DNA of 64,000 nucleotides, from contig NZ_CANMXL010000002.1 in assembly GCF_947501905.1 (NCBI RefSeq), positions 637,991 through 701,990 of the forward strand. The letters are read 5' to 3'. Of this stretch, positions 45,843-55,751 are shown in pieces (position 1 is the stretch's first letter; each line of letters begins with the position of its first letter). The stretch comes from an uncultured Winogradskyella sp. Lineage in GTDB: Bacteria > Bacteroidota > Bacteroidia > Flavobacteriales > Flavobacteriaceae. Below the pieces are notes generated by a model that worked only from the letters and a program-made list of their open reading frames with translations, was not told where the DNA came from and made no database searches. The position numbers and the translations under genes are program-made.

Positions 45843-47042
45843 CTAATATTCTGTATACTCGCCATCACCAAAATTAAATGTTAGTGAGAAGCGAAGTGTG
45901 TTTTCTAATGGGCTCTGTACACGAGATGCAGAGAACAAATATGATAAATCTAAGTTTATTGTTGTGTATTTAAATCCAGCACCTAAAGCAAAGAATTTAC
46001 GAGCCCCTTTTTCTTCAGCTTCATTAAAATATCCCGCTCTTAAAGCAAATGAATTGTTATAAGTATATTCTGCACCTAAAGCGTAAGTAAACTCCTTAAG
46101 CTCTTCGCTAAATCCACCCGGAGCATCTCCGAAAGATTGAAAAACACCTGATAGGAAACTTACATCATTGTCTTGACCAGCTGTTATTATTGTTGGCTCA
46201 TCACTATCTTGCACTTGGTCTCCATCAGTATCTACATATCCTAATTGTGGTGGAGTTGGCACTAATAATTTTGCTACCTCTGCGGTTATTGCAAGTTTAC
46301 TATTCTGATCAAAAATAAAATCAAAACCTCCACCAAGTCTTAAATTAGTTGGCTGGAATACGTCTTGCCCTCCATCATCATAACTAAACTTAGGTCCTAA
46401 ATTTTGGATAGCGAATCCTAATCTCCAACGACCATTAAAATCATTATACGCTTCTTCTTCACTTTGATAATAACCAGTAATATCTGCCCCGAAAGAACTT
46501 CCCGCATTTGCATTAGGATCTACTTGACCAATACGTAATGCTGATCTAAAATATCTTAGACCTACAGCCATTGCAAATTGATCTGCTAACTTTAAAGAAT
46601 ACGCTACATCCACTGCATACTCGTTAGGCTTTACTGCAACACCTGGTGATGTCGCATCTTGAGTTAAAACAATTTCTCCAAGACTAAAATACTTTACACT
46701 TGCAGATACAGCACTATAATCATTTAATCGATTAAAGTAAGTTGCATAACTAATAGATATGTCATTAACTAATCTGGTTAAATATGGTGTAAAACTAACA
46801 CCTAGTCCAGATTTTGCTTCTGAAAATGCATATTTTGCAGGATTGTATTGTTGAGAAAATCCATCAACAGATGTAGCCACACCCATATCTCCTAAAGAAG
46901 CAGAACGTGCATCAGGAGCAACTAACATAAAAGGTATACCAGTTGTTATTACTGAAGACTGATCTGGAAAAACTATAGTTTCTTGTGAAAATGAAACATT
47001 TACAATTGCAAATGCTAATATAAAAGTTAAAGTATTTTTCAT
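45843..47042 (-). CDS. porV: Type IX secretion outer-membrane protein PorV (LptO)
   Basis: A 399-residue outer-membrane beta-barrel with a signal peptide (MKNTLTFILAFAIVNVSFSQ). The start of the mature part, TGIPFMLVAPDARSASLGDMGVAT, is the PorV/PorQ family signature. Alternating beta strands follow, ending in FSLTFNFGDGEYTEY. PorV carries cargo from the translocon to the PorU attachment complex. It follows porU by 62 bases. Neighbour porU and the sequence support PorV rather than PorQ. Confidence 0.92.
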   Translation of the reverse strand: MKNTLTFILAFAIVNVSFSQETIVFPDQSSVITTGIPFMLVAPDARSASLGDMGVATSVDGFSQQYNPAKYAFSEAKSGLGVSFTPYLTRLVNDISISYATYFNRLNDYSAVSASVKYFSLGEIVLTQDATSPGVAVKPNEYAVDVAYSLKLADQFAMAVGLRYFRSALRIGQVDPNANAGSSFGADITGYYQSEEEAYNDFNGRWRLGFAIQNLGPKFSYDDGGQDVFQPTNLRLGGGFDFIFDQNSKLAITAEVAKLLVPTPPQLGYVDTDGDQVQDSDEPTIITAGQDNDVSFLSGVFQSFGDAPGGFSEELKEFTYALGAEYTYNNSFALRAGYFNEAEEKGARKFFALGAGFKYTTINLDLSYLFSASRVQSPLENTLRFSLTFNFGDGEYTEY

Positions 47043-47104
47043 TCTTAATAGTTATCTTATTACTATATTAAATAGTTAAAAGTGTTAACAAATATAATTT
47101 AATA

Positions 47105-50100
47105 TTACAGTATTACAAGTTTTTGAATCTTTTCTATCTGCTTATTTAAACGTTGAGATTTTACTTTTAGTTTATATATATAAACGCCTTTTCCGATTTT
47201 ATCTCCAAAATCATCTCTACCATCCCAAACAATATCTCTAGACAAAGTGCTTGTTGATTTACTAGAGGTATTAGTTTGCCCATTTAATGTTCTTACCAAT
47301 TTACCTGAAACTGTAAATATCTGTACAGAGACATCTAAAACATCACTACTATTATGATTAAACCAAAACTCTGTGTAGTCTACAAATGGGTTTGGATAAT
47401 TAAGTACATTATCTATTACGAGTAGTTCATTATTATTAAAAACCTCAAACTGTATTTCAGAAACTGAAGAATTATTATAAACATCCCAAGCCTTCACTGT
47501 TAATGTATGCATTCCTGCTTCTAAATCTCTAAATACAAAGGTTACAGTTCCGTTTGTATAGTCATCTAAACTAGCTTCATAATAATCATTTAGCACAAAA
47601 GGATTGGTTTCATCTCCATCTAAAATAGCAGTAATATCATGACCAATACCACTTGCTGTATTAATTCCGTTATCGTCTTGTAATTTGACTAACAATGTGG
47701 GCGATTCATTAGTTATGCCTCCTGAAACAAAATTTTCGTCATTCATGAACAAATTAATCAATGGTCCAATATTATCTTCTTCTGCATTTTCGTTAATACC
47801 ACCGACTTGGATATCAAAACTATATCCATTTTGATCTTCTAATACATTATTTCGTTTTGCATAAAAACTAACTTTTCCTGGACCGATAGGTATACCAATA
47901 TCTCTTGGCACTACAAAATTAAAGTCGAACTGACCATTCTCAATTGTAGCTTGTCCTTTAAAAATTATTTCGCCTAATGTTGTAAAATCTAATATTATAA
48001 TCCCATTATTATCAGAAGTGTTATCATTTGCTAGTGTTTGCCTTTGTATTTCTTTATCAAAAACTGTTGCTGTTAACACCCCGTTGTAATTAGTCAATAC
48101 ATTTCCACCTAAATCAACAACTTCTCCTGACATCTTAACCTTACCTAAAGCTTCTAAAACATCTGTAGTTTGCGAAATAGGCGTGTCGTTAATATGTGTT
48201 AATCTAATATTTGGTCTTGGTACAGCCAGTTTCATAGCTGGGTCACCTATAAAATGGACTAAACGATTCTGAGAACTTCCAGCAATAGCTGGATCTAATT
48301 TAGTTAGTCTAAGAGCTTCGGCCATTGATGGGTAATCATTAGAGCCATAAGCAAACAAATAGTCTTCTAAAATTTCGTTATAAGTGGTACCAACACCAAC
48401 AAATATTGTGCGAGTCGTTGTAATTAATGCTATTGCACCACCTTTAGTATTCCAATATGTAAATTCTCCTGCTGTCTGTAAACCTGGATTATCATATTTA
48501 GTATAGTCACAAGTCACAGTAATAAAGCAATTAAATCTACAATTATTGTTAATCTCTTGAGAATCATTAATGTCAAATATTCGTTCATCAGCAAGACCTA
48601 ACTCTCCACCATGTCCAAAATAATTAACCACTAAAACACCCACATCTATAGCATTCCTAAAGGCATCGTTTACGTCAGGATATCTATCCCCACCAGAAGA
48701 AGATTGCTGCTGAAAAGCATCTGAATGTATTTTAATAGAATTAAAAAATGGTTTTTGAGCTTGTACATCTGTGGCTACATCATCAGTTGTTTGCTGAAGT
48801 ACTATCTCAAAAGGTTCGTCTACATCATCCGATACTAGTAAGATATTATTTCTCCAACTACCATAAGATTCTTGTGCATAATAAGCTTCAATCTTATCTG
48901 CAACTTCCTTTGCACGTTGTGGGCTATCTGCTATCATTCTACCAACTGCAATGTCTAGACGATTAGAATTTGTAAGTGTCCCCTCGTTATCGTCCATCAT
49001 ACCATAAAAGTCATCTGAAATAAGAGAATTAGTTAAGCTAAAACTATTTAGCGAAAACCACGAGGGCACAAAATTGGTATTGTTATTAAGTCTATCTTTA
49101 TAATCATAAGAGGCATCTCCAAACAAACCTATATACTTTACTCTGTTTTCTGGAGCACTTGCATTATCATAAACGTATCTAATAAAATTTCGGATGGCTG
49201 CTATATCTTGATTTCCTGAACTGAATTCGTTGTATATCGTTTGAAGTGTAATCACTTTTACATTTAAATCATATTCTTTTTTATTAATCTCTGCGACTCT
49301 TTGTGCTTGAGATAAAAATATTTGAGGTGTCATCAACAAATAATCAATATCTTGAAACTGTCCTTGATCATTATTAAAAATTGTGCCTTTTAAATCTTGA
49401 TTTGCAACTTGACTATTAGCTTCACGCTTGGGATTTAAAAAATCAGAACCCGAGAATGCCACATAATTTCTTAGTTCTCCTGCTGTTGCTTTTAAGTTAA
49501 TCTCTGAAGATGCATCTGAATTATTAAAAGACTGAACATTAAAAATATCTGTAACATCCCAAACTTGTTCTACTTGGGTAGCATTACCAATATTATATTG
49601 AACTATTCCAAAACTTGTAGTTACACTTCTATTCTTAAAAAACAACTGCTCATCTACATATAATAATTGCCTTGTAGCCTCAATATTAATATAATCTAAA
49701 TAGGCTGCTGCTATAGGGTTACCATTATTATCGTATTCGAGGTTTATCTCTAAATCCTCACCTGTTACTGAAACATTACTATTAAAAGTAGTGCCTGTAG
49801 CAAAAGTAAATGCATCAGGGTTAAAAGGTTGTAGATTTAATGTTGTCGCACTAGCTCCATTAATAGTTATTGTCATAGTAGACGGCAACTCAGAAACTGA
49901 ACCTAAGGTTACTGTAACTCTTACCGGGACAGAAGTATCTACATTAGGTATGCTGAAATTATAATTTCTTTCATTCTCAACATCAAATTTATCGCCGAAC
50001 CATCGCCGCCCAACTTTAACCAAATTAAACTCATCAACTTCATAAAAATCGTAATCTTCAAAAGCATCTATAATAATATCTGCTGGTTGATCTGTTTGTG

Positions 50101-50959
50101 TTAACTCAGAAATACGTTTACCATTACCTCCACTAATATTTATATAGTAATAGGTTTTATCGGTATATAAATTTAGATTCGTATTCTGTTCCTGATTAAA
50201 ACCTTGAGGTCCTTTAGCATAAAACAGAATATGATCTTGATTATCAAAACGGCCATCTTCTTCTCCAACAAATTGGATAGCATTTTCCGTTAAATCAATA
50301 GCATGTTCAGCAGAATTAAGGTAAGGTAACATCTCACCTCCATTGCCATAAATTTTTAAATTTCTCGGGTCTATAGAATTTACATTAACACCTAATTGGC
50401 TAACAAAATTCTTTGACAATCTAAAAACTCCTGTAGTATCAACATAAAAACGATACCAATCTCCAGATGCCAAAATTGAATTGCTTATAGTCGAAAAAGA
50501 AGATTGACTAGCTGAACGATTTAAAATACCTGTGTTATAGTTAATAACAAAACTTGTTAATTTCTTAAACGTATTGCCTTCTTTTATTATTGGGTTAATT
50601 TCTAAATATACAGAACGTTTACCTCTGGCTTCTGTATTAACTAATAATGGTTTTACTTCTGTCTTAATGGTAGAAAGATCTAAATCCCTTAATTCAGATT
50701 TAGAAATCTGGCTATAAACAGTATTACTAAGAGTTATTGAAGTTTCATCTACAAATCCATTCTCATTCCATTCCGTAAAATAGTTAAGACCATTCTCAAC
50801 ATCGTAACTAAAATGATTTGTATCAAAGGAAGGGACTTCAATTTTTGCATAACTTGCTTCTAAAGTTCTATAACCATTCCAATTAATCGTAAACTCCTTT
50901 TGTTGAGCAAACGAAAAAAAACACAATAGTATAAAGAAAATAGTAAAGCTCTTTTTCAT
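47105..50959 (-). CDS. porU: Type IX secretion C-terminal signal peptidase PorU
   Basis: A 1284-residue protein from the ATG at 50959 (MKKSFTIFFILLCFFSFAQQ signal); an ATG five codons earlier is less likely. The C25 gingipain-type domain has catalytic His783 in VVNYFGHGGELG and Cys817 in FITVTCDYTKYDNPG. An Ig-like part follows, then a type A sorting-like end (YPNPFVDYTEFWFNHN ... GKGVYIYKLKVK). PorU removes the sorting domain from secreted proteins and links them to the cell surface. It is encoded with porV and divergent from gldJ, the arrangement known in Flavobacterium. Confidence 0.93.
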   Translation of the reverse strand: MKKSFTIFFILLCFFSFAQQKEFTINWNGYRTLEASYAKIEVPSFDTNHFSYDVENGLNYFTEWNENGFVDETSITLSNTVYSQISKSELRDLDLSTIKTEVKPLLVNTEARGKRSVYLEINPIIKEGNTFKKLTSFVINYNTGILNRSASQSSFSTISNSILASGDWYRFYVDTTGVFRLSKNFVSQLGVNVNSIDPRNLKIYGNGGEMLPYLNSAEHAIDLTENAIQFVGEEDGRFDNQDHILFYAKGPQGFNQEQNTNLNLYTDKTYYYINISGGNGKRISELTQTDQPADIIIDAFEDYDFYEVDEFNLVKVGRRWFGDKFDVENERNYNFSIPNVDTSVPVRVTVTLGSVSELPSTMTITINGASATTLNLQPFNPDAFTFATGTTFNSNVSVTGEDLEINLEYDNNGNPIAAAYLDYINIEATRQLLYVDEQLFFKNRSVTTSFGIVQYNIGNATQVEQVWDVTDIFNVQSFNNSDASSEINLKATAGELRNYVAFSGSDFLNPKREANSQVANQDLKGTIFNNDQGQFQDIDYLLMTPQIFLSQAQRVAEINKKEYDLNVKVITLQTIYNEFSSGNQDIAAIRNFIRYVYDNASAPENRVKYIGLFGDASYDYKDRLNNNTNFVPSWFSLNSFSLTNSLISDDFYGMMDDNEGTLTNSNRLDIAVGRMIADSPQRAKEVADKIEAYYAQESYGSWRNNILLVSDDVDEPFEIVLQQTTDDVATDVQAQKPFFNSIKIHSDAFQQQSSSGGDRYPDVNDAFRNAIDVGVLVVNYFGHGGELGLADERIFDINDSQEINNNCRFNCFITVTCDYTKYDNPGLQTAGEFTYWNTKGGAIALITTTRTIFVGVGTTYNEILEDYLFAYGSNDYPSMAEALRLTKLDPAIAGSSQNRLVHFIGDPAMKLAVPRPNIRLTHINDTPISQTTDVLEALGKVKMSGEVVDLGGNVLTNYNGVLTATVFDKEIQRQTLANDNTSDNNGIIILDFTTLGEIIFKGQATIENGQFDFNFVVPRDIGIPIGPGKVSFYAKRNNVLEDQNGYSFDIQVGGINENAEEDNIGPLINLFMNDENFVSGGITNESPTLLVKLQDDNGINTASGIGHDITAILDGDETNPFVLNDYYEASLDDYTNGTVTFVFRDLEAGMHTLTVKAWDVYNNSSVSEIQFEVFNNNELLVIDNVLNYPNPFVDYTEFWFNHNSSDVLDVSVQIFTVSGKLVRTLNGQTNTSSKSTSTLSRDIVWDGRDDFGDKIGKGVYIYKLKVKSQRLNKQIEKIQKLVIL

Positions 50960-51011
50960 GGTAAATAAACGCACAAGTTTATGCCTTATTATAAGGTTGC
51001 AATTTTTATTT

Positions 51012-51019
51012 CAAAAGTA
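51012..51019 (-). promoter_or_regulatory. -7 element for porU-porV
   Basis: TACTTTTG on the minus strand matches TAnnTTTG, about 53 bases before the porU ATG. It lies in the 254-base divergent region between porU and gldJ. No clear -33 TTG is seen. Confidence 0.45.
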
Positions 51020-51213
51020 CAACAATAATTTATTTTGACACTCGTTATTGATAAGTGAATTCAACGGTTGAAAGTATTAAAAATCCGTTGTAATGAACAA
51101 AAAACAGGATGAAATGCATATTTTTTTACACTTTATCGATAAAAAATGTTGCTTGTTCGTCTTTAATTACTATATTGCACGTCGAATTTAAAGAACTTAC
51201 TTAATCTATAGTT

Positions 51214-52884
51214 ATGAAAAACGTCATGAATTTTAAATTAATAGCAGCTGCAGCCCTAGTAGTTACTGCTTTTAGTTGTAAACGCTCATCAAACAATAGT
51301 AACGTAGATAGCGCTACTGGTTGGGCTATTAATGACAAACAAGGTGGTTTTCAATACAACACCAAATTTAAAGAGCAAGAGACACCTCCTGGAACTGTGT
51401 TCGTAGAAGGTGGAACTTTTACCATGGGTAAAGTACAAGATGACCCTATGCATGATTGGAACAATAGTCCTTCTCAGCAACACGTTCAATCTTTTTACAT
51501 GGATGAATCAGAGGTTACCAATGCTAATTATCTTATGTATTTGGACTACTTAAAAAGTGTTTACCCTCCAGATGACCCTGCTTATGCAAACATATATAGA
51601 GGTGCTTTACCAGACACATTAGTTTGGAGAAATCGCCTAGGATATAATGAAATGATGACAGAGAACTACTTACGTCATCCTGCATATGGCAATTACCCAG
51701 TAGTTGGTGTAAGTTGGATACAAGCTGTAGAGTATGCGAGTTGGAGAACAGATAGAGTTTCAGAAATGACATTACAAGAAGCTGGATATCTTGAGAGAGA
51801 TTCTCAATATAAAGCTGAAGCTAATAGCACATTCAATACGGATACATATATTAATGCACCAACGAAAACTTACGGTGGTAATGATTCTATTATTAACCCT
51901 GTAAAGTCTAGAAAGCGTGTTCAAGTAAATGCAAAAGGCGATACTATTAATGTATATGCAAAACGAGAGTCTGGACTTATAGGTCCAAAATATAGACTAC
52001 CAACAGAAGTTGAGTGGGAATATGCAGCTCTTGGTATGAGTGAGTTAAGAAGCTATAACATCTATAGAGGACGTAAAAAATATCCTTGGGATGGACAGTA
52101 TACAAGATCAGGTAAACGTGCAAAGCGTGGTGACCAGTTAGCTAACTTTAAGCAAAGTAAAGGTGATTATGGTGGAATTGCAGGATGGTCTGATGATGGT
52201 GCAGATATCACACAAGAAGTGAAGTACTACGAACCTAACGACTATGGTATTTACGATATGGCAGGTAATGTTGCAGAGTGGGTTGCTGATGTTTACAGAC
52301 CAATAGTTGATGATGAGTTTAACGATTTTAATTACTACAGAGGTAATACATACTACAAAAATGCCATCAATGATGATGGTAGTGTAAAAATTGTTCAAGA
52401 AACAGTTTATGACACCTTGAGTAATGGAAAAATTGTTGCTAGAAATCTTCCTGGTGAAATTGAAACAGTACCAGTAGATGAAGATGAAACATATCTTCGC
52501 ACAAACTTTGATAGAAGCGATAACAGAAACTTTAGAGATGGTGACCAAAAATCATCTAGATACTATAGAGACAATTTTGAAGATGGTGAAGACGGAAAAT
52601 TTGATACTCGCAAGATGTATAATTCTCCAAAACATAGTATCGCAACTGATTCTGCTGGTGGTAAAATGCTAAAAGAATTTGATAAATCTGACAGAAGAAC
52701 ATCATTAATTAATGACGAAGCTCGTGTAATTAAAGGAGGCTCTTGGAAAGACAGATCTTACTGGATTGACCCTGCTCAACGTAGATTCTTCCCGCAAGAT
52801 ATGGCAACAGACTACATTGGTTTTAGATGTGCAGTTTCTAGAGTTGGTTCTAAATCAAAAACTAACAAAAAGAAACGTAACTAA
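51214..52884 (+). CDS. gldJ: Gliding motility lipoprotein GldJ
   Basis: A 556-residue lipoprotein (AAAALVVTAFSC lipobox, Cys22) with a formylglycine-generating-enzyme-like fold: VEGGTFTMG near residue 66, YDMAGNVAEWVADVYRP near 345-362, and the C-terminal VIKGGSWKDRSYW and YIGFRC. In Flavobacterium, GldJ is required for gliding and type IX secretion. Length, position next to porU-porV and a following murF match gldJ rather than gldK. Residues 368-382 (EFNDFNYYRGNTYYK) resemble a segment in the macroglobulin at 5.35 kb. The gene has its own terminator. Confidence 0.92.
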   Translation: MKNVMNFKLIAAAALVVTAFSCKRSSNNSNVDSATGWAINDKQGGFQYNTKFKEQETPPGTVFVEGGTFTMGKVQDDPMHDWNNSPSQQHVQSFYMDESEVTNANYLMYLDYLKSVYPPDDPAYANIYRGALPDTLVWRNRLGYNEMMTENYLRHPAYGNYPVVGVSWIQAVEYASWRTDRVSEMTLQEAGYLERDSQYKAEANSTFNTDTYINAPTKTYGGNDSIINPVKSRKRVQVNAKGDTINVYAKRESGLIGPKYRLPTEVEWEYAALGMSELRSYNIYRGRKKYPWDGQYTRSGKRAKRGDQLANFKQSKGDYGGIAGWSDDGADITQEVKYYEPNDYGIYDMAGNVAEWVADVYRPIVDDEFNDFNYYRGNTYYKNAINDDGSVKIVQETVYDTLSNGKIVARNLPGEIETVPVDEDETYLRTNFDRSDNRNFRDGDQKSSRYYRDNFEDGEDGKFDTRKMYNSPKHSIATDSAGGKMLKEFDKSDRRTSLINDEARVIKGGSWKDRSYWIDPAQRRFFPQDMATDYIGFRCAVSRVGSKSKTNKKKRN

Positions 52885-52908
52885 AAAGACGACATAAATT
52901 TATATAAG

Positions 52909-52938
52909 AAGTCCTAACAAATATGTTGGGACTTTTTT
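52909..52938 (+). terminator. Intrinsic terminator between gldJ and murF
   Basis: AAGTCCTAACA (52909-52919) pairs with TGTTGGGACTT (52924-52934), with one G-T pair, across a 4-base loop. It is followed by T residues. It ends 13 bases before the murF ATG. Confidence 0.85.
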
Positions 52939-52950
52939 ATTTTTATAACT

Positions 52951-54237
52951 ATGAAAATAGAAGAATTACATCATATATATAAAAGCTGTAAATCTGTATG
53001 CACAGATACAAGAAAATTACAAAAAGATGATATTTATTTTGCTTTAAAAGGCGATAATTTTGATGGTAATAAGTTTGCCAAAACTGCTTTAGAAAATGGT
53101 GCCAGTTTCTGTGTCATAGATAACCCGACACTTAAAAATATATCAGAAAGTTTCATTTTAGTTGATGATGTATTAATAGCATTGCAACAATTAGCTAATT
53201 ACCACAGAAAACATATTACATATCCTATTATTGCGCTAACCGGAAGTAATGGCAAAACAACTACAAAAGAGCTAATATATAAGGTACTATCATCTTGCTA
53301 TAAAGTAAAAGCAACAAAAGGAAATCTAAACAATCATATAGGCGTCCCTTTAACACTTTTAAGTTTCACTAAAGACTTAGATTTTGGCATTGTAGAAATG
53401 GGTGCAAATCATCAGAAAGAAATAGAATTTCTGTGTTCTATTGCCGAACCAGATTTTGGTTTAATTACCAATTTTGGTAAAGCACATCTAGAAGGCTTTG
53501 GAGGTATCGAAGGCGTCATAAAAGGAAAATCAGAACTTTATAACTACTTAAAAGAAAACAACAAAACTGCTTTTATAAATACTGATGACAAAACACAGAT
53601 AGAGCAAATCGGAAATTATACGAAATGCTCCACTTTTGGCTCAACTGATACTAATGACTGTGTAATCAATTTTAAAAGCGCCAATCCTTTTGTGCACGTC
53701 TCTTATAATAATCTTTTTATTGAAAGTAAGCTCATAGGAAACTATAACTATGGAAACATAGCTGTAGCAATAGCAATCGGTCAATATTTTAAAGTTTTAC
53801 CTGATAAAATCAAGAATGCTATAGAAGCATACGAGCCAGATAATAATAGATCTGAAATAATTAACATAAAAACTAATACGATTATTCTGGATGCCTACAA
53901 TGCAAACCCCACAAGTATGTTAGCCGCTCTCAACAACTTTAAACAATTAGAAGCTGATGATAAAAAATATCTTTTCTTAGGCGATATGTTTGAGCTTGGA
54001 ATATCAGCTAAAGAGGAACATCAAGCTATTGTCGATTTTACTGAAAATAATTTTGAAGATAATATATATTTCATCGGTGAAAATTTTTCTAAAACAAAAA
54101 CTAAATCTTCAACTCAAAAATTCTCATCTTTTGAAGATTTAAAAATAGAACTTAAAACCACAGCAATTAGAAACTCTACAATCTTAATAAAAGGCTCTAG
54201 AGGAATGGCCTTGGAACGTATTTTAGACATTCTATAA
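52951..54237 (+). CDS. murF: UDP-N-acetylmuramoyl-tripeptide--D-alanyl-D-alanine ligase
   Basis: A 428-residue Mur ligase that adds D-Ala-D-Ala to the peptidoglycan precursor. The N-terminal part has CTDTRKLQKDDIYFAL, the ATP site is IALTGSNGKTTTKEL (about residues 92-106), VEMGANHQKEIEFL follows, and the C-terminal domain starts near ILDAYNANPTSM. Length suits the Bacteroidota MurF. It follows gldJ but is separated by a terminator, so it needs its own promoter or read-through. Confidence 0.95.
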   Translation: MKIEELHHIYKSCKSVCTDTRKLQKDDIYFALKGDNFDGNKFAKTALENGASFCVIDNPTLKNISESFILVDDVLIALQQLANYHRKHITYPIIALTGSNGKTTTKELIYKVLSSCYKVKATKGNLNNHIGVPLTLLSFTKDLDFGIVEMGANHQKEIEFLCSIAEPDFGLITNFGKAHLEGFGGIEGVIKGKSELYNYLKENNKTAFINTDDKTQIEQIGNYTKCSTFGSTDTNDCVINFKSANPFVHVSYNNLFIESKLIGNYNYGNIAVAIAIGQYFKVLPDKIKNAIEAYEPDNNRSEIINIKTNTIILDAYNANPTSMLAALNNFKQLEADDKKYLFLGDMFELGISAKEEHQAIVDFTENNFEDNIYFIGENFSKTKTKSSTQKFSSFEDLKIELKTTAIRNSTILIKGSRGMALERILDIL

Positions 54238-54241
54238 AAGC

Positions 54242-54268
54242 AAAATCCATATTTACATATGGATTTTC
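54242..54268. terminator. Bidirectional terminator between murF and tRNA-Val
   Basis: AAAATCCATAT (54242-54252) pairs perfectly with ATATGGATTTT (54257-54267) across a 4-base loop, with T-rich ends on both strands. It lies between murF (+, ends 54237) and tRNA-Val(GAC) (-, 3' end 54280). Confidence 0.85.
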
Positions 54269-54279
54269 TACTTTTAAAG

Positions 54280-54354
54280 TGGGTCATACTGGATTCGAAC
54301 CAGTGACTTCTACCCTGTCAAGGTAACACTCTGAACCAACTGAGTTAATGACCC
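54280..54354 (-). tRNA. tRNA-Val (anticodon GAC)
   Basis: A 75-base tRNA. The acceptor GGGTCAT pairs with ATGACCC, with discriminator A and no encoded CCA. The anticodon loop TTGACAG gives GAC, reading GUC/GUU. The T arm contains GGTTCGAATCC. The anticodon should not be misread as the aspartate anticodon GUC. Confidence 0.93.
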
Positions 54355-54368
54355 AAATATATAAAACC

Positions 54369-54394
54369 AAAAAAGTCTACATTTCTGTAGACTT
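54369..54394 (-). terminator. Terminator between the two tRNA-Val genes
   Basis: On the minus strand AAGTCTAC pairs with GTAGACTT across a 6-base loop, followed by T residues. It lies four bases past the 3' end of tRNA-Val(UAC). It could end that transcript or act as a processing signal before tRNA-Val(GAC). Confidence 0.6.
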
Positions 54395-54397
54395 CTG

Positions 54398-54472
54398 TGG
54401 GCGCGAAGGGATTCGAACCCCTGACCCCTTGGGTGTAAACCAAGTGCTCTGAACCAACTGAGCTACGCGCCC
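54398..54472 (-). tRNA. tRNA-Val (anticodon UAC)
   Basis: A 75-base tRNA. The acceptor GGGCGCG pairs with CGCGCCC, with discriminator A and no encoded CCA. The anticodon stem CTTGG/CCAAG encloses TTTACAC, giving UAC, which reads GUA/GUG. The T arm contains GGTTCGAATCC. It lies 43 bases from tRNA-Val(GAC), giving valine decoding in one locus. Confidence 0.93.
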
Positions 54473-54533
54473 GATTATTGGACTGCAAATATAGACTAGT
54501 TTTTAAAATCTCAAAAGAATTTCAACAAAAAAA

Positions 54534-55751
54534 TTATAATATTTCAGCAACAACAAAAGTGCTACCTCCAACATAAATATAATCCTCTTGATTAGCAGAC
54601 AATTTAGCTTTTGAAAAAGCTTCACATACTGAATTGTATGCTTCAGATAAAAATCCTTTTTTATTAAATACGGCTTGCAATTCATCTGCATCCATACCTC
54701 TAGGTACATTAGGCTTACATAGATAATATTTAGCATGTATAGGCAACAAAGGAATTAAAGCTTCAAAATCCTTATCATTTACAACACCAAAAACAATGTG
54801 TAATTGACCATTACATTCTTTTTTTAGCTGATTCATTGTATATGATAAGCCTTCTTTATTATGAGCAGTATCGCATACAACCATAGGGTTGCTAGATAAA
54901 ACTTGCCATCTACCCATAAAGCCTGTATTTTTCACAACATTCAAAAGTCCCAATTGTAATTGGTCTTTAGTTATTTTGAAACCTTGATTTTTTAAAATCT
55001 CGGTGGATTGCATTACTGTTTTTATATTGTGACTTTGATAAGCGCCTTTTAAATCACTTTCTAATGCTTCAGGAATAATATGATCTGAGAAATAAATTAG
55101 GGAATTCATCTCATTTGCTTTTTCTAAAAATACTGTTTCTGTTTCAGCGTGAGTCTCTCCAATAACTACTGGTATATTAGGTTTTATAATTCCTGCTTTT
55201 TCTGAAGCTATTTTTGGTAATGTATTGCCTAAAAACTGAACATGATCAAGTCCAATATTTGTTATAATAGATAGTTCAGGCATAATAATATTTGTAGAAT
55301 CTAATCGCCCACCTAGACCAACTTCAATTACAGCGACATCAACCTTCTCTTTTGCAAAATAGTCAAAAGCTAGTCCAACTGTCATCTCAAAAAAAGAAAG
55401 TGAATTTGTTTCAAAAAATGATTTATGCTTTTTTACAAATCCCATGACAAATTGTTTTGAAATCTCTTTGCCATTAATCTTAATACGCTCTCGGTAATCT
55501 TTTAAATGTGGAGATGTATACAAACCAACCCTATAGCCTGCCTCTTGCAGAATTGAAGCTAGCATATGGCTACAAGAGCCTTTACCGTTAGTACCTCCTA
55601 CATGGATAGATTTGAATTTTTTTTCTGGATTTTTAAGGTAATTAGCTAACAATATCGTGTTAGAAAGGTCTTTTTTATATGCAGATTGACCTTGAGATTG
55701 ATACATTGGTAATTGGTTAAACAACCAATCAACTGTCTCTTGATAGTTCAT
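54534..55751 (-). CDS. folC: Folylpolyglutamate synthase / dihydrofolate synthase
   Basis: A 405-residue Mur-ligase-fold enzyme that adds glutamate to folates. The ATP site is HVGGTNGKGSCSHMLA (about 51-66), followed by GLYTSPHLKDYRERI, EVGLGGRLDSTN and TNIGLDHVQFLG, all classic FolC segments. The stop-to-start distance to the upstream TonB-like gene is zero: folC begins at the base after its stop region, so it is the last gene of the exbB-exbD-tonB-tonB run. The two tRNA-Val genes follow. Confidence 0.95.
   Translation of the reverse strand: MNYQETVDWLFNQLPMYQSQGQSAYKKDLSNTILLANYLKNPEKKFKSIHVGGTNGKGSCSHMLASILQEAGYRVGLYTSPHLKDYRERIKINGKEISKQFVMGFVKKHKSFFETNSLSFFEMTVGLAFDYFAKEKVDVAVIEVGLGGRLDSTNIIMPELSIITNIGLDHVQFLGNTLPKIASEKAGIIKPNIPVVIGETHAETETVFLEKANEMNSLIYFSDHIIPEALESDLKGAYQSHNIKTVMQSTEILKNQGFKITKDQLQLGLLNVVKNTGFMGRWQVLSSNPMVVCDTAHNKEGLSYTMNQLKKECNGQLHIVFGVVNDKDFEALIPLLPIHAKYYLCKPNVPRGMDADELQAVFNKKGFLSEAYNSVCEAFSKAKLSANQEDYIYVGGSTFVVAEIL

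Noticed and set aside
51214..52884. Calling this gene gldK instead of gldJ
   Set aside because: Both share the FGE-like fold, but the neighbours porU-porV and murF fit gldJ, and no gldL, gldM or gldN genes follow.
54280..54354. Reading this tRNA as tRNA-Asp
   Set aside because: The anticodon in the 5'-3' tRNA strand is GAC (valine); GUC would be needed for aspartate.
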